In this document: piece after piece, positions 7,858-18,296 of the stretch | How positions within the stretch are numbered: position 1 is the first letter of the stretch | How the letters are laid out: each line of letters starts with the position of its first letter | Assembly (NCBI GenBank): GCA_026393015.1 | Contig: JAPLBA010000006.1 | Coordinates: 1-48,123 of the forward strand | Length of the DNA stretch: 48,123 nt | Direction: 5' to 3' | DNA from: Actinomycetota bacterium | GTDB taxonomy: Bacteria > Actinomycetota > Actinomycetes > Nanopelagicales > Nanopelagicaceae | Made by a program: the position numbers and the translations under genes | Notes under the pieces: model-generated | The model's input: the letters and a program-made list of their open reading frames with translations, nothing else | Told to the model about the DNA's origin: nothing | Databases searched by the model: none

Positions 7858-10800
7858 ATGTTAGACGTCAATTTCTTTGATGAGCTCCGCATTGGTCTTG
7901 CTACTGCAGAGAACATTCGCGCGTGGTCCCATGGCGAGGTAAAGAAGCCTGAGACCATCAATTACCGAACTCTCAAGCCTGAGAAGGACGGTCTCTTCTG
8001 CGAGAAGATCTTCGGACCAACTCGCGATTGGGAGTGCTACTGCGGTAAGTACAAGCGCGTTCGCTTCAAAGGCATCGTCTGTGAACGATGCGGCGTTGAA
8101 GTAACGCGCGCAAAGGTACGTCGTGAGCGCATGGGTCATATCGAACTTGCTGCTCCAGTGACGCATATTTGGTACTTCAAGGGCGTGCCAAGTCGTTTGG
8201 GTTACCTTCTTGATCTCGCTCCAAAAGATCTTGAGAAGGTCATCTACTTCGCTGCTTACATGATCACCGAAGTAGACGAGGCTGGTCGCCACAACGACCT
8301 TCCAGATCTTGAAAAGCGCGTTCAAAAGGATCGCAAGAACCTAGAAGATCGTCGCGATGCAGATCTCACCACTCGTCAAACCAAACTCGAGCAAGATCTT
8401 GCTGAGTTGGAAGGCGATGGCGCTAAGGCCGATGTTCGCCGCAAGGTAAAGGAAGCTGGTGAGCGCGAGCTCAAGGCTGTCCGTGATCGTGCGCAACGCG
8501 AGCTCGATCGTCTCGACGAAGTATGGGCGCGCTTCAAGAACCTTAAGGTTCAAGATCTCGAAGGCGATGAAAACCTCTACCGTGAAATGCGCGATCGCTT
8601 TGGCATGTACTTCAAGGGCGGTATGGGTGCAGCTGCGATTCAGTCACGTCTTCGCTCGTTTGATCTTGAAGCCGAATCCGTCAAGCTTCGTGATTCGATT
8701 CGCAATGGCAAGGGACAGAAGAAGACCCGTTCCCTTAAGCGTCTCAAGGTCGTTTCCTCATTCCTTACCACCACAAATTCACCTGATGGCATGGTGCTTG
8801 ATTGCGTTCCAGTTATTCCGCCGGATCTTCGTCCGATGGTGCAACTTGACGGTGGTCGCTTTGCGACTTCAGATCTCAACGATCTTTATCGCCGCGTTAT
8901 CAACCGTAACAACCGCTTGAAGCGTCTTCTTGATCTCGGTGCTCCTGAGATCATCGTGAACAACGAGAAGCGCATGCTTCAAGAAGCAGTCGATGCACTC
9001 TTCGATAACGGTCGCCGTGGCCGCCCAGTCACTGGCCCAGGTAACCGTCCGTTGAAGTCACTCTCCGACATGCTCAAGGGTAAGCAATGCCGCTTCCGTC
9101 AGAACTTGCTCGGAAAGCGCGTCGATTACTCAGGTCGTTCGGTCATCGTCGTTGGTCCGCAACTTAAGTTGCACCAATGTGGTCTGCCAAAGCAGATGGC
9201 TCTCGAACTCTTCAAGCCATTCGTCATGAAGCGTCTTGTCGATCTCAATCATGCGCAGAACATCAAGTCTGCAAAGCGCATGGTCGAGCGCGCACGCTCC
9301 GTGGTGTGGGATGTTCTCGAAGAAGTCATTGCAGAGCACCCAGTAATGCTCAACCGCGCACCTACGCTTCACCGCCTTGGTATTCAAGCGTTCGAGCCAC
9401 AACTGGTTGAAGGTAAGGCCATTCAGATTCACCCGCTCGTATGTACTGCATTCAACGCAGACTTCGACGGCGATCAGATGGCAGTTCACCTTCCGCTCTC
9501 TGCTGAAGCGCAAGCCGAAGCCCGCATCTTGATGCTTTCAAGCAACAACATTCTTTCGCCGGCATCTGGTCGTCCTATCACTTCGCCTACGCAAGACATG
9601 GTGCTTGGCATCTACTTCCTTACCTCAAAGCATGCTGATCTCAATGGAGAGGGTCGCGCATTCTCTTCAACTTCAGAGGCTTTGATGTCCTTCGATCTTG
9701 GTTCACTGCACTTGCAGGCGCAGATCAAGATTCGCACCGCCCCAGGCACTGTGCCGCCAAAGGGTTGGGTTGCTCCAGAAGGTTACGAAGCAGGCGAAGC
9801 ATTTACTCTCGAAACCACACTTGGTCGCGTGCTCTTCAACGAGGCGCTGCCATCTGACTATCCATTCGTCGATTACGACATCACTAAGAAGCATCTTGGT
9901 GCCATCGTGAACGATCTTGCTGAGCGCTACCCCAAGGTTGTTGTTGCACAAACTTTGGATGCTCTTAAGTCAGCCGGTTTCTACTGGGCAACTCGTGCCG
10001 GTGTCACAATCAGCATCGAAGATGTTGTGACGCCACCTCGCAAGCTTGAAATTCTCGAGGCCTACGAAATTCGCGCAGAGAAGGTGCAATCTCAATACGA
10101 GAAGGGCCTCATCACTGACGATGAGCGCCGTCAAGAGCTCATCGAGATCTGGACTCAAGCCACCAGCGAAGTTGCAAAGGAGATGGAAGATAACTTCCCT
10201 CGCACTAACCCAGTCTGGATGATGGTTTATTCAGGTGCTCGTGGAAATATGATGCAGGTGCGTCAGATCGCCGGTATGCGCGGTCTGGTAGCAAACCCTA
10301 AGGGCGAAATTATTCCTCGCCCCATCAAGTCCAACTTCCGTGAAGGTCTCTCGGTACTTGAGTACTTCATCTCAACACACGGTGCTCGTAAGGGCCTTGC
10401 AGATACTGCGCTTCGTACTGCAGATTCTGGTTACCTCACCCGTCGTCTCGTTGACGTCTCACAAGATGTCATCATCCGCGAAGAAGATTGTGGAACAGAT
10501 CGATCCCTCCCTATCGCTATCGCTGAAGAGATCAATGGCAAGTTGACCAAACTCGAGCACGTTGAAACCGCGGTTTACTCACGCACTCTTGCAGAAGATG
10601 TTGTTGTCAACGGCACCACCGTGGCAACTGCTGATACTGACTTGGGTGACGTAGTAATCGATGCGTTGATTGCCGGTGGCGTGCACGAAATACGCGTTCG
10701 TTCGGTACTCACGTGCGATGCCAAAATCGGTAGCTGCGCTGCTTGTTACGGTCGCTCACTTGCTGCGGGCAAGCGCGTCGATGTCGGCGAGGCTGTTGGC

Positions 10801-11724
10801 ATCATTGCAGCGCAATCAATCGGTGAGCCCGGAACTCAGCTCACCATGCGTACCTTCCACACCGGCGGTGTTGATACCGGTGGAGATATCACGCATGGTA
10901 TGCCACGTATCGTCGAGCTCTTCGAAGCACGCACTCCTAAGGGCGTGGCTCCGATCTCTGAAGCTGCAGGTCGCATCAAGATCGAAGACACTGACAAGCT
11001 CCGCAAAATTGTCGTCGTTCCAGATGATGGCAGCGAAGAAATTGCTTACCCAGTCTCTAAGCGTCAACGTCTCATCGTCGGTGAAGGTGACCATGTCATC
11101 GTCGGCCAGAAGTTGGTCGTTGGTGCCATCGATCCCAAGCAGGTCTTGCGCATCCTTGGTCCACGCGAAGTCCAGAAGCACCTCGTACAAGAGGTGCAAG
11201 AGGTCTACCGTTCACAGGGAGTATCGATCCACGATAAGCACATCGAGGTCATCGTCCGCCAGATGCTCAAGCGCGTCACCGTCATCGAGTCGGGGGAGGC
11301 GAATCTTCTTCCAGGAGAGCTCGTCGACCGCGCTATCTTCGAGACCGAGAATCGTCGCGTTGTAGCTGCCGGTGGCACCCCAGCATCGGGTCGTCCCGAG
11401 CTCATGGGTATCACCAAGGCCTCCTTGGCCACCGAATCATGGCTCTCTGCCGCCTCCTTCCAGGAGACGACGCGAGTCCTTACCGATGCCGCCCTCGGCG
11501 CCAAGAGCGATCCGCTCCTCGGCCTCAAGGAGAACGTCATTATCGGGAAGTTGATCCCGGCTGGTACCGGTTTGCCCCGTTATCGCAACATTAAGGTCGA
11601 ACCGACCGAAGAGGCGAAGGCGGCGGTCTACTCCATGGCTACTTACGACGATTACGACTACAACGCCTTTGGATCCGGCTCAGGTGAGGCTATTCGCCTC
11701 GACGAGTTCGAATTCCGCGGGTAA
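7858..11724 (+). CDS. rpoC: DNA-directed RNA polymerase subunit beta'
   Basis: 1288 residues. The N-terminal zinc finger is CYCGKY...CERCG. The catalytic loop NADFDGD (533-539) holds the three Asp that bind the active-site Mg2+. [15 protein letters not shown] is the rim-helix region. The second zinc site uses CGTDRS and [33 protein letters not shown] is the bridge/trigger-loop segment. A coiled, charged stretch (about 150-230) forms the actinobacterial insertion region. A GAGAGGA site precedes the ATG. It is cotranscribed with rpoB and followed by a repeat-rich gap before rpsL. Confidence 0.98.
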   Translation: MLDVNFFDELRIGLATAENIRAWSHGEVKKPETINYRTLKPEKDGLFCEKIFGPTRDWECYCGKYKRVRFKGIVCERCGVEVTRAKVRRERMGHIELAAPVTHIWYFKGVPSRLGYLLDLAPKDLEKVIYFAAYMITEVDEAGRHNDLPDLEKRVQKDRKNLEDRRDADLTTRQTKLEQDLAELEGDGAKADVRRKVKEAGERELKAVRDRAQRELDRLDEVWARFKNLKVQDLEGDENLYREMRDRFGMYFKGGMGAAAIQSRLRSFDLEAESVKLRDSIRNGKGQKKTRSLKRLKVVSSFLTTTNSPDGMVLDCVPVIPPDLRPMVQLDGGRFATSDLNDLYRRVINRNNRLKRLLDLGAPEIIVNNEKRMLQEAVDALFDNGRRGRPVTGPGNRPLKSLSDMLKGKQCRFRQNLLGKRVDYSGRSVIVVGPQLKLHQCGLPKQMALELFKPFVMKRLVDLNHAQNIKSAKRMVERARSVVWDVLEEVIAEHPVMLNRAPTLHRLGIQAFEPQLVEGKAIQIHPLVCTAFNADFDGDQMAVHLPLSAEAQAEARILMLSSNNILSPASGRPITSPTQDMVLGIYFLTSKHADLNGEGRAFSSTSEALMSFDLGSLHLQAQIKIRTAPGTVPPKGWVAPEGYEAGEAFTLETTLGRVLFNEALPSDYPFVDYDITKKHLGAIVNDLAERYPKVVVAQTLDALKSAGFYWATRAGVTISIEDVVTPPRKLEILEAYEIRAEKVQSQYEKGLITDDERRQELIEIWTQATSEVAKEMEDNFPRTNPVWMMVYSGARGNMMQVRQIAGMRGLVANPKGEIIPRPIKSNFREGLSVLEYFISTHGARKGLADTALRTADSGYLTRRLVDVSQDVIIREEDCGTDRSLPIAIAEEINGKLTKLEHVETAVYSRTLAEDVVVNGTTVATADTDLGDVVIDALIAGGVHEIRVRSVLTCDAKIGSCAACYGRSLAAGKRVDVGEAVGIIAAQSIGEPGTQLTMRTFHTGGVDTGGDITHGMPRIVELFEARTPKGVAPISEAAGRIKIEDTDKLRKIVVVPDDGSEEIAYPVSKRQRLIVGEGDHVIVGQKLVVGAIDPKQVLRILGPREVQKHLVQEVQEVYRSQGVSIHDKHIEVIVRQMLKRVTVIESGEANLLPGELVDRAIFETENRRVVAAGGTPASGRPELMGITKASLATESWLSAASFQETTRVLTDAALGAKSDPLLGLKENVIIGKLIPAGTGLPRYRNIKVEPTEEAKAAVYSMATYDDYDYNAFGSGSGEAIRLDEFEFRG

Positions 11725-11728
11725 GTTC

Positions 11729-11775
11729 CAGCAAGTTTCAGCAAGTTTCTCAGCAAGTTTCTCAGCAAGTTTCAG
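11729..11775 (+). repeat. four tandem copies of CAGCAAGTTT
   Basis: Perfect copies of CAGCAAGTTT start at 11729, 11739, 11751 and 11763. The offsets are 10, 12 and 12 bp because CT is inserted between the later copies, and a partial fifth copy follows at 11773. The array starts 4 nt after the rpoC stop and ends about 30 bp before the rpsL -35. The near-helical spacing of its T-tracts suggests a protein-binding array or curved DNA upstream of the promoter. Confidence 0.85.
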
Positions 11776-11786
11776 GGAGGCGAGCT

Positions 11787-11825
11787 GAGCCGACTCACCG
11801 AGTTTTGACCTCGGGAAGTCGGCTC
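11787..11825. repeat. two-tier inverted repeat spanning the rpsL -35 region
   Basis: GAGCCGACT (11787-11795) pairs with AGTCGGCTC (11817-11825). Inside, CCGAG (11798-11802) pairs with CTCGG (11810-11814), leaving TTTTGAC as the loop. This gives 14 pairs separated by a CA/GA internal loop. No T-run follows on the plus strand, so it is a poor terminator by the usual rule, though it could end rpoBC transcripts with help. Confidence 0.75.
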
Positions 11826-11834
11826 GGCTAACCT
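11805..11834 (+). promoter_or_regulatory. promoter of the str operon (rpsL-rpsG-fusA-tuf)
   Basis: TTGACC (11805-11810) and TAACCT (11829-11834) are 18 nt apart, a strong sigma-A-type match that resembles the rplM promoter at 35268. The predicted start near 11841 gives a leader of about 135 nt to the rpsL GTG. The -35 sits in the loop and right inner arm of the inverted repeat. Confidence 0.65.
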
Positions 11835-11975
11835 GCGAGGCTGTTGCTCACATATGGGGCAGCAGGGCAATCGATCGAAAGAGAGATTGCGCCTTTGCCG
11901 AAAGCGTTCGACACACCCGACCGCGGGGGTAGGCGAAGTAAGAGTGAAGAGCAGTTCCGACACGAAGGAGTGATA

Positions 11976-12353
11976 GTGCCAACTATCTCGCAGCTGGTTC
12001 GCAAGGGCCGCGCAGACAAGTCGAGTAAGACCAAGACTCCTGCGCTTAAAGGTAGCCCTCAACGACGTGGCGTGTGCACGCGCGTCTACACAACCACCCC
12101 GAAGAAGCCGAACTCGGCGCTTCGCAAAGTGGCTCGTGTGCGTCTCACCAGTGGCATGGAAGTAACGGCATATATCCTCGGTGTTGGACATAACCTTCAA
12201 GAGCACTCCATCGTCCTTGTTCGTGGTGGTCGTGTGAAGGATCTTCCCGGCGTTCGTTACAAGATCGTCCGTGGATCACTCGATACCCAAGGTGTTAAGA
12301 ACCGTAAGCAGGCGCGTAGCCGTTACGGTGCCAAGAGGGAGAAGAAGGCCTAA
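11976..12353 (+). CDS. rpsL: 30S ribosomal protein S12
   Basis: 125 residues from the GTG at 11976, supported by GAAGGAG upstream and by the family start (V/M)[11 protein letters not shown]. Earlier in-frame starts would add a non-conserved 44 residues. [16 protein letters not shown] and [17 protein letters not shown] are the decoding-centre loops; both lysines linked to streptomycin resistance are wild type. S12 monitors codon-anticodon pairing with 16S rRNA. Its TAA overlaps the rpsG ATG by one base, so translation is probably coupled. Confidence 0.97.
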   Translation: MPTISQLVRKGRADKSSKTKTPALKGSPQRRGVCTRVYTTTPKKPNSALRKVARVRLTSGMEVTAYILGVGHNLQEHSIVLVRGGRVKDLPGVRYKIVRGSLDTQGVKNRKQARSRYGAKREKKA

Positions 12354-12823
12354 TGCCACGTAAAGGACCCGCCGCGAAGAACCCAGTTGTTATCGATCCG
12401 GTTTACAACTCACCAGTTGTTACTGCTCTCGTCAACAAAGTTCTCCTCCATGGAAAGCGCTCTTCTGCAGAGCGCATTGTGTACACCGCACTCGAAGGTT
12501 GCCGCGAGAAGACTGGTGCCGATCCGGTAATCACTCTCAAGCGCGCACTCGACAATGTGAAGCCTGCACTCGAAGTTCGTAGTCGTCGCGTTGGTGGCGC
12601 TACCTACCAGGTTCCTGTCGAAGTAAAGCCTGCTCGTTCAAGCACACTTGCTCTTCGCTGGTTGGTGCACTTCTCACGCGAGCGTCGCGAGAAGTCCATG
12701 GCCGAGCGTCTTATGAATGAATTAATTGATGCCAGCAATGGCCTCGGTGCTTCGGTGAAGCGTCGCGAAGACACCCACAAGATGGCGGAGTCCAACAAGG
12801 CCTTCGCTCACTACCGCTGGTAA
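12353..12823 (+). CDS. rpsG: 30S ribosomal protein S7
   Basis: 156 residues, the standard length. It starts [10 protein letters not shown] and contains [33 protein letters not shown] and the C-terminal [10 protein letters not shown]7 nucleates assembly of the 30S head and lines the E-site mRNA channel. In E. coli it represses the str operon; no equivalent site could be identified here. It overlaps rpsL by 1 nt and lies 22 nt before fusA. Confidence 0.97.
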   Translation: MPRKGPAAKNPVVIDPVYNSPVVTALVNKVLLHGKRSSAERIVYTALEGCREKTGADPVITLKRALDNVKPALEVRSRRVGGATYQVPVEVKPARSSTLALRWLVHFSRERREKSMAERLMNELIDASNGLGASVKRREDTHKMAESNKAFAHYRW

Positions 12824-12845
12824 TTCGGAAATTAGGAGATAAATC

Positions 12846-14948
12846 GTGGCTACAGAAACCGCAATCGACCTCGCCAAGGTGCGCAACATCGGCATCATGG
12901 CTCATATCGACGCGGGCAAAACCACCACGACAGAGCGCATTCTGTTCTACACCGGTATCAACTACAAGATCGGTGAAGTTCACGAAGGCGCTGCCACTAT
13001 GGACTGGATGGAGCAAGAGCAAGAGCGTGGCATCACGATCACCTCTGCTGCTACTACTTGCATGTGGCACGACCACCTCATCAACATCATCGACACACCT
13101 GGCCACGTAGATTTCACCGTAGAAGTAGAGCGCTCACTTCGCGTACTCGATGGCGCCGTTGCAGTATTCGATGGCGTCGCTGGCGTAGAGCCACAATCTG
13201 AGACCGTATGGCGCCAAGCGGATCGCTACAAGGTCCCGCGCATCTGCTTCATCAACGAGCTTGACCGCACTGGAGCAAACTTCCAGATGTGTGTAGACAT
13301 GATCATTTCTCGCCTCAACGCGACTCCACTTGTTCTGCAACTCCCGATCGGCAACGAAGGCGACTTCATCGGAGTGATCGATTTGCTCGCCATGAACGCA
13401 CTCACCTGGCGCGGCGAAACCCAAAAGGGCGAGGATTTCACTATCGAAGAGATTCCCGCTGATCTCAAAGAGGCCGCAGATGCGGCTCGCCACTTGCTTA
13501 TTGAGACTCTCGCTGACAAAGACGACGAGATCATGGAGAAGTACCTCGACGGCAAAGAACTTTCAGAAGAAGAGCTCATCGCAGGCATTCGTCGCGCGAC
13601 TCTCGCTGACAAGCTCACCCCAGTACTGACCGGTTCTGCATTTAAGAACAAGGGTGTGCAACCCATGCTCGATGCAGTCAACCGTTACCTCCCCAGCCCA
13701 CTCGACGTAGAGTCGATCGTCGGACACAAGCAAGGAGACGAGAGCGTCGAAGTTCTCCGTCACCCAGATAACAAAGAACCGTTCTCTGCGCTTGCTTTCA
13801 AAATCATGAGAGATCCACACCTTGGAAAGCTCACCTTTATCCGTATCTACTCAGGTCTTCTTGAGACAGGTTCACAAGTTCTTAACAGCACCAAGGATCG
13901 CAAAGAGCGCATCGGCAAGATCTACCAGATGCACGCAAACAAGCGTGAGGAACGTGACACTGCGGGTGCCGGCATGATCGTTGCGGTGATGGGTCTCAAG
14001 GACACCACCACCGGTGAAACCCTCTGTGATGCTGCCAATCCAGTAGTACTTGAATCGATGACCTTCCCGAACCCAGTTATCTCGGTGGCTATCGAGCCAA
14101 AGACCAAGAGCGATCAAGAAAAGCTTGGAACTGCAATTCAAAGCCTTGCTGAAGAAGATCCCACCTTCCACGTTTACACTGACATAGAGACTGGCCAAAC
14201 CATCATCGGTGGTATGGGCGAGCTTCACCTTGAGATTCTCGTTGACCGCATGCGTCGCGAATTCAAGGTAGAAGCCAACGTTGGTAAGCCACAGGTTGCT
14301 TACCGCGAAACTCTCCGTCGCGCAGTTGAGAAGCACGATTACACCCACAAGAAGCAGACCGGTGGTTCTGGTCAATTCGCGAAGGTGCAAATCTCAGTTC
14401 ATCCGCTTCCGGCTGATAGCCCGGTCGCTTATGAATTCGACAATAAGGTCACTGGTGGACGTATCCCTCGCGAGTACATCCCATCAGTTGATGCTGGTTG
14501 CCAAGATGGTCTCAGTTCAGGACCACTTGCTGGCTACCCACTCGTCAATGTCAAGGTCACCCTTCTTGATGGTGCCTACCACGATGTTGACTCTTCTGAA
14601 CTGGCCTTCAAGATCGCTGGACTTCAAGCGTTCAAAGAGGCAGTACGCATGGCCGATCCTGCGCTCCTTGAACCCATCATGAGCGTTGAGGTCATCACCC
14701 CTGAGGACTTCATGGGCGATGTGATTGGCGATATCAACTCTCGCCGTGGACAAATTCTGTCTATGGACGAGCGGGCTGGTGCCCGAGTTGTTAAAGCCTT
14801 GGTTCCACTCTCGGAGATGTTCGGCTATGTCGGAGATCTACGTAGCCGTACCCAAGGTCGAGCAAGTTACTCAATGCAATTCGACTCGTATGCAGAAGTT
14901 CCGGCAAACGTGTCAAAGGACATCATCGCCAAAGTTCGCGGCGAGTAA
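12846..14948 (+). CDS. fusA: elongation factor G
   Basis: 700 residues from a GTG start after ATTAGGAGAT. GTPase motifs: AHIDAGKT (19-26), the [11 protein letters not shown] switch I end, and DTPGHVDF. The G4 motif reads NELD at 137-140 (GAG at 13257-13259) instead of the near-invariant NKxD, whose Lys stacks on guanine. Domains II to V follow, with [20 protein letters not shown] in domain IV and [14 protein letters not shown] in domain V. EF-G drives translocation and, with RRF, recycling. Everything else is canonical, so this looks like the housekeeping copy with one odd residue. Confidence 0.96.
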   Translation: MATETAIDLAKVRNIGIMAHIDAGKTTTTERILFYTGINYKIGEVHEGAATMDWMEQEQERGITITSAATTCMWHDHLINIIDTPGHVDFTVEVERSLRVLDGAVAVFDGVAGVEPQSETVWRQADRYKVPRICFINELDRTGANFQMCVDMIISRLNATPLVLQLPIGNEGDFIGVIDLLAMNALTWRGETQKGEDFTIEEIPADLKEAADAARHLLIETLADKDDEIMEKYLDGKELSEEELIAGIRRATLADKLTPVLTGSAFKNKGVQPMLDAVNRYLPSPLDVESIVGHKQGDESVEVLRHPDNKEPFSALAFKIMRDPHLGKLTFIRIYSGLLETGSQVLNSTKDRKERIGKIYQMHANKREERDTAGAGMIVAVMGLKDTTTGETLCDAANPVVLESMTFPNPVISVAIEPKTKSDQEKLGTAIQSLAEEDPTFHVYTDIETGQTIIGGMGELHLEILVDRMRREFKVEANVGKPQVAYRETLRRAVEKHDYTHKKQTGGSGQFAKVQISVHPLPADSPVAYEFDNKVTGGRIPREYIPSVDAGCQDGLSSGPLAGYPLVNVKVTLLDGAYHDVDSSELAFKIAGLQAFKEAVRMADPALLEPIMSVEVITPEDFMGDVIGDINSRRGQILSMDERAGARVVKALVPLSEMFGYVGDLRSRTQGRASYSMQFDSYAEVPANVSKDIIAKVRGE

Positions 14949-15011
14949 GTCCAGCTCTACAAACCCGGCACATCCCAACAGCAGCGTTAACCAGATCACA
15001 GGAGGGCCATC

Positions 15012-16205
15012 GTGGCAAAGGCAAAGTTCGAGCGGACAAAGCCGCACGTGAATATCGGCACCATTGGACACATCGATCACGGTAAGACCACTCTTACCGC
15101 AGCGATCTCCAAAGTGCTTCACGACAAGTTCCCAGACGTCAACCCCTTCACGCCATTCGATCAAATCGATAAGGCCCCTGAAGAGCGTCAACGCGGTATC
15201 ACGATTTCGATCGCGCATATCGAGTACCAGACAGAGAAGCGCCACTACGCGCACGTCGACTGCCCTGGTCACGCTGACTACATCAAGAACATGATCACTG
15301 GTGCCGCACAGATGGACGGTGCAATCCTCGTGGTTGCCGCCACTGACGGTCCCATGCCACAGACCAAGGAGCACGTTCTCCTTGCTCGCCAAGTAGGCGT
15401 TCCTTACATCGTTGTCGCACTCAACAAGTCCGACATGGTCGATGATGAGGAAATCCTCGAGCTTGTCGAGATGGAAGTTCGTGAACTCCTCAGCAAGTAC
15501 GAGTTCCCTGGCGATGACCTCCCGGTTGTTCGCGTTTCTGCGCTCAAGGCGCTTGAAGGCGATGCCAAGTGGTCCGAGGCTCTCTTGGGTCTCATGGATG
15601 CAGTGGATGCCTCTATCCCAGAGCCCACTCGCGAGATCGACAAGGCATTCCTTATGCCAGTTGAAGACGTATTCACCATCACTGGCCGCGGAACCGTTAT
15701 CACGGGCCGCATCGAGCGTGGCATCGTCAAGGTCAACGAAGAAGTTGAAATCGTGGGTATCCGCGAGACTTCACAGAAGACCACCGTCACTGGTGTGGAA
15801 ATGTTCCGCAAGCTCCTTGACGAAGGTAGCGTCGGTGAGAACGTCGGTCTCCTTCTCCGTGGAACCAAGCGTGAAGATGTTGAGCGCGGCATGGTTGTTG
15901 TCAAGCCTGGCTCGATCACTCCTCACACCGATTTCGAGGCCAACGTCTACATCCTTTCCAAGGATGAAGGTGGACGTCACACCCCGTTCTTCGACAACTA
16001 CCGTCCACAGTTCTACTTCCGCACCACAGACGTCACTGGCGTCGTTACGTTGCCTTCCGGCACCGAAATGGTGATGCCTGGCGATAACACTGAGATGAAT
16101 GTTGCACTCATCCAGCCAATCGCTATGGAAGAAGGACTTCGCTTCGCAATCCGCGAAGGTGGCCGCACCGTTGGTGCAGGTCGTGTCACGAAGGTTCTCA
16201 AGTAA
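15012..16205 (+). CDS. tuf: elongation factor Tu
   Basis: 397 residues from a GTG start with a strong AGGAGG site. Domain 1 has GHIDHGKT (19-26), [14 protein letters not shown] and NKSD. Domain 2 contains [13 protein letters not shown], and domain 3 ends [17 protein letters not shown]-Tu-GTP delivers aminoacyl-tRNA to the ribosomal A site. It follows fusA by 63 nt. The single copy closes the str operon; a large hairpin separates it from rpsJ. Confidence 0.98.
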   Translation: MAKAKFERTKPHVNIGTIGHIDHGKTTLTAAISKVLHDKFPDVNPFTPFDQIDKAPEERQRGITISIAHIEYQTEKRHYAHVDCPGHADYIKNMITGAAQMDGAILVVAATDGPMPQTKEHVLLARQVGVPYIVVALNKSDMVDDEEILELVEMEVRELLSKYEFPGDDLPVVRVSALKALEGDAKWSEALLGLMDAVDASIPEPTREIDKAFLMPVEDVFTITGRGTVITGRIERGIVKVNEEVEIVGIRETSQKTTVTGVEMFRKLLDEGSVGENVGLLLRGTKREDVERGMVVVKPGSITPHTDFEANVYILSKDEGGRHTPFFDNYRPQFYFRTTDVTGVVTLPSGTEMVMPGDNTEMNVALIQPIAMEEGLRFAIREGGRTVGAGRVTKVLK

Positions 16206-16217
16206 TTCAGTAATACC

Positions 16218-16272
16218 TCTGGTTAATGCTGTTCTCGGTGGGGGAGAGATCCTCCACCGAGAAACCACCAGA
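16218..16272 (+). other. long GNRA-capped hairpin between tuf and rpsJ
   Basis: A 14-bp stem (16232-16245 with 16250-16263) has one G-T pair and a GAGA tetraloop. The left arm begins TTCTCGGTGG and the right arm ends CCACCGAGAA. Outside it, TCTGGT (16218-16223) can pair with ACCAGA (16267-16272). No T-run follows, so it is not a canonical terminator. It may end str transcripts, stabilise tuf mRNA or be a processing site. No convincing promoter for rpsJ was seen in the rest of the spacer. Confidence 0.7.
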
Positions 16273-16323
16273 AGAGTTCCAAAGTTTGTTGCAGTGGTAA
16301 CTTCTAGATAGAGAGTAGGAAAC

Positions 16324-16632
16324 ATGGCGGGACAAAAGATCCGCATCCGGCTCAAGGCATATGACCATGAGGTCATTGACTCTTCGGCGAAGAAGATCGT
16401 CGAAACAGTCGAGCGTACTGGCGCGAAAGTTGCCGGTCCCGTTCCGTTGCCTACTGAGAAGAACATCTACTGCGTCATTCGTTCGCCTCACAAGTACAAA
16501 GACAGCCGTGAGCACTTCGAAATGCGCACGCACAAACGACTCATTGACATTCTCGACCCCACGCCAAAGACCGTTGACTCACTTATGCGTCTCGATCTTC
16601 CCGCTGGTGTCGATATCGAGATCAAGCTCTAG
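16324..16632 (+). CDS. rpsJ: 30S ribosomal protein S10
   Basis: 102 residues, the family length. It starts [20 protein letters not shown] and carries [20 protein letters not shown]-type residues ([20 protein letters not shown]) that contact 16S rRNA, ending [13 protein letters not shown]10 is also NusE, the partner of NusB and NusG in antitermination and transcription-translation coupling. A GAGTAGGA site precedes the ATG. It heads the S10 block. Confidence 0.97.
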   Translation: MAGQKIRIRLKAYDHEVIDSSAKKIVETVERTGAKVAGPVPLPTEKNIYCVIRSPHKYKDSREHFEMRTHKRLIDILDPTPKTVDSLMRLDLPAGVDIEIKL

Positions 16633-16646
16633 ATAGGACCGGAGAG

Positions 16647-17291
16647 ATGACTAAGACTATTAAGGGAGTGCTGGGCGAGAAGCTCGGCATGACTCAAGTC
16701 TTCGACGCAAGCAACCACATCGTCCCGGTTACTGTCGTCAAGGCTGGTCCTTGCGTTGTTACGCAAGTTCGTTCCGAAGAGAAGGACGGCTACAGCGCCG
16801 TTCAACTCGCCTTCGGTGCGATCGACCCACGTAAAGTAAATAAGCCAGATGCTGGCCACTTCGCTAAGGCGGGTGCGACGCCACGTCGCCACGTTGCTGA
16901 ACTTCGCACAGGTGATGCTGATTCGTACACCGTGGGTCAAGAACTCGGTCCAGATGTGTTCGAGGCAGGTCAAATTGTTGATGTCACCGGCACGAGCAAG
17001 GGCAAAGGATTCGCGGGCGTTATAAAGCGTCACGGTTTCCACGGCCTGGGCTCTTCGCACGGTGTGCACCGCGCGCACCGTATGCCTGGTTCCATCGGAG
17101 CCTGCGCCACTCCAGGTCGCGTCTTCCGCGGTCTCAAGATGGCGGGTCATATGGGTAGCGAACGCGTTACTACTGCTGGCCTCACGATTCACGCTGTTGA
17201 TCTTGAGAAGGGCTTGCTCCTTATCAAGGGCGCCGTTCCTGGTTCAAATGGCTCACTTGTCTTCGTCAAGTCCTCAGCGAAGGGAGAGTAA
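16647..17291 (+). CDS. rplC: 50S ribosomal protein L3
   Basis: 214 residues, starting [20 protein letters not shown]. The conserved internal [17 protein letters not shown] and [20 protein letters not shown] segments form the long loop that reaches the peptidyl-transferase centre, near the pleuromutilin-resistance region. L3 is an early assembly protein of the 50S subunit. A CCGGAG site lies before the ATG; rplD starts 2 nt after the stop. Confidence 0.97.
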   Translation: MTKTIKGVLGEKLGMTQVFDASNHIVPVTVVKAGPCVVTQVRSEEKDGYSAVQLAFGAIDPRKVNKPDAGHFAKAGATPRRHVAELRTGDADSYTVGQELGPDVFEAGQIVDVTGTSKGKGFAGVIKRHGFHGLGSSHGVHRAHRMPGSIGACATPGRVFRGLKMAGHMGSERVTTAGLTIHAVDLEKGLLLIKGAVPGSNGSLVFVKSSAKGE

Positions 17292-17293
17292 TC

Positions 17294-17974
17294 ATGACTC
17301 TTTCAATCAACGTTGTTGATGCATCGGGCAAGAAGGCCGGAAGTGTTGAACTTCCAGCCGAAATCTTCGATGTTCAAGTCAACATCCCATTGATCCACCA
17401 AGTCGTTGTCGCACAACGTGCAGCTGCACGTCAGGGAACGCACAAGGCTAAGAACCGCGGTGAAGTTAGCGGTGGTGGAAAGAAGCCTTTCGCACAAAAG
17501 GGAACTGGTCGCGCTCGTCAGGGCTCTACTCGTTCACCTAACCAACGTCACGGTGGTGTTGCTCATGGTCCAGTGCCACGTAGCTACGCGCAACGCACAC
17601 CTAAGAAGATGATTGCTGGTGCACTCCGCGGCACGCTCTCTGATCGTGCTCGCAACGGTCGCATCCACGTCATCTCCGAGGTACTTGCCGGCGATCCATC
17701 TACTAAGGCCGCTCTTGCTGCCGTTGCACAATTTTCAGATCGTAAGCACCTGCTTGTTGTGCTCTCGCGCAATGAAGAGTCCGCCTGGCGTTCACTTCGT
17801 AACTCTGAGCGCGTGCACCTCTTGGTTCCAGATCAACTCAACGCATACGACGTTATCGTCAGCGATGATGTGGTCTTCTCCAAGAGTGCCCTCGAAGAGT
17901 TCGTTGCCGGTCCAGTCAGTGGCAAGAGCGCAACCGCAGTTGGTCGCGCCACGAGTGAAGAGGTGTCAGCATGA
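17294..17974 (+). CDS. rplD: 50S ribosomal protein L4
   Basis: 226 residues. The exit-tunnel loop [20 protein letters not shown] (about 65-84) is intact, as is the C-terminal globular part. L4 lines the peptide tunnel with L22 and is the classic autogenous repressor of S10 operons in gamma-proteobacteria; that is not established here. The last codons overlap rplW by 4 nt (ATGA), so translation is probably coupled. Confidence 0.96.
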   Translation: MTLSINVVDASGKKAGSVELPAEIFDVQVNIPLIHQVVVAQRAAARQGTHKAKNRGEVSGGGKKPFAQKGTGRARQGSTRSPNQRHGGVAHGPVPRSYAQRTPKKMIAGALRGTLSDRARNGRIHVISEVLAGDPSTKAALAAVAQFSDRKHLLVVLSRNEESAWRSLRNSERVHLLVPDQLNAYDVIVSDDVVFSKSALEEFVAGPVSGKSATAVGRATSEEVSA

Positions 17975-18264
17975 ACGATTACCGCGACGTCCTGATCGCT
18001 CCTGTCGTATCTGAGAAGTCATACGGCATGCTTGATGAGAACAAGTACACCTTCTTGGTTGCACCTTCTGCGAATAAGACAGAAATCAAGATTGCCGTTG
18101 AAAAGATCTTCGGTGTGAAGGTCCTCAGCGTCAACACGTTGAACCGTCAAGGCAAGCGCAAGCGGACCCGAATCGGCTTTGGAAAGCGCAATGACACCAA
18201 GCGCGCCATCGTCTCGGTAGCTGCCGGCGACCGTATCGACATCTTCGGAGGTCCTGTCTCCTAA
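17971..18264 (+). CDS. rplW: 50S ribosomal protein L23
   Basis: 97 residues with the family's N-terminal [20 protein letters not shown] and [20 protein letters not shown]23 sits at the tunnel exit and is the docking site for trigger factor, SRP and SecYEG. The ATG overlaps the rplD stop (ATGA). rplB follows after 32 nt with its own ribosome site. Confidence 0.96.
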   Translation: MNDYRDVLIAPVVSEKSYGMLDENKYTFLVAPSANKTEIKIAVEKIFGVKVLSVNTLNRQGKRKRTRIGFGKRNDTKRAIVSVAAGDRIDIFGGPVS

Positions 18265-18296
18265 CGGAGCCAGGAACGAAAGAACAGGATTGACTC

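Noticed and set aside
11729-11775. CRISPR-like repeat array
   Set aside because: The units are 10 bp with 0-2 nt between them, so there are no spacers, and no cas genes are near.
11844-11975. N-terminal extension of S12 or a separate small gene in the rpsL leader
   Set aside because: Only in-frame read-through. The sequence has no similarity to S12, and the GTG at 11976 has the ribosome site and the conserved N-terminus.
12087-12235. Streptomycin-resistance mutation in rpsL
   Set aside because: Both key Lys positions (in PNSALRK and GGRVKDLPG) are present.
13872-14390. 172-codon minus-strand frame inside fusA
   Set aside because: fusA is conserved over its full length, and long antisense frames are common in GC-biased genes. 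No start signal or motif supports it.
16273-16323. Promoter for the S10 operon
   Set aside because: TAACTT and TAGATA were considered, but no -35 lies at 16-19 nt. Read-through from the str operon is as likely.
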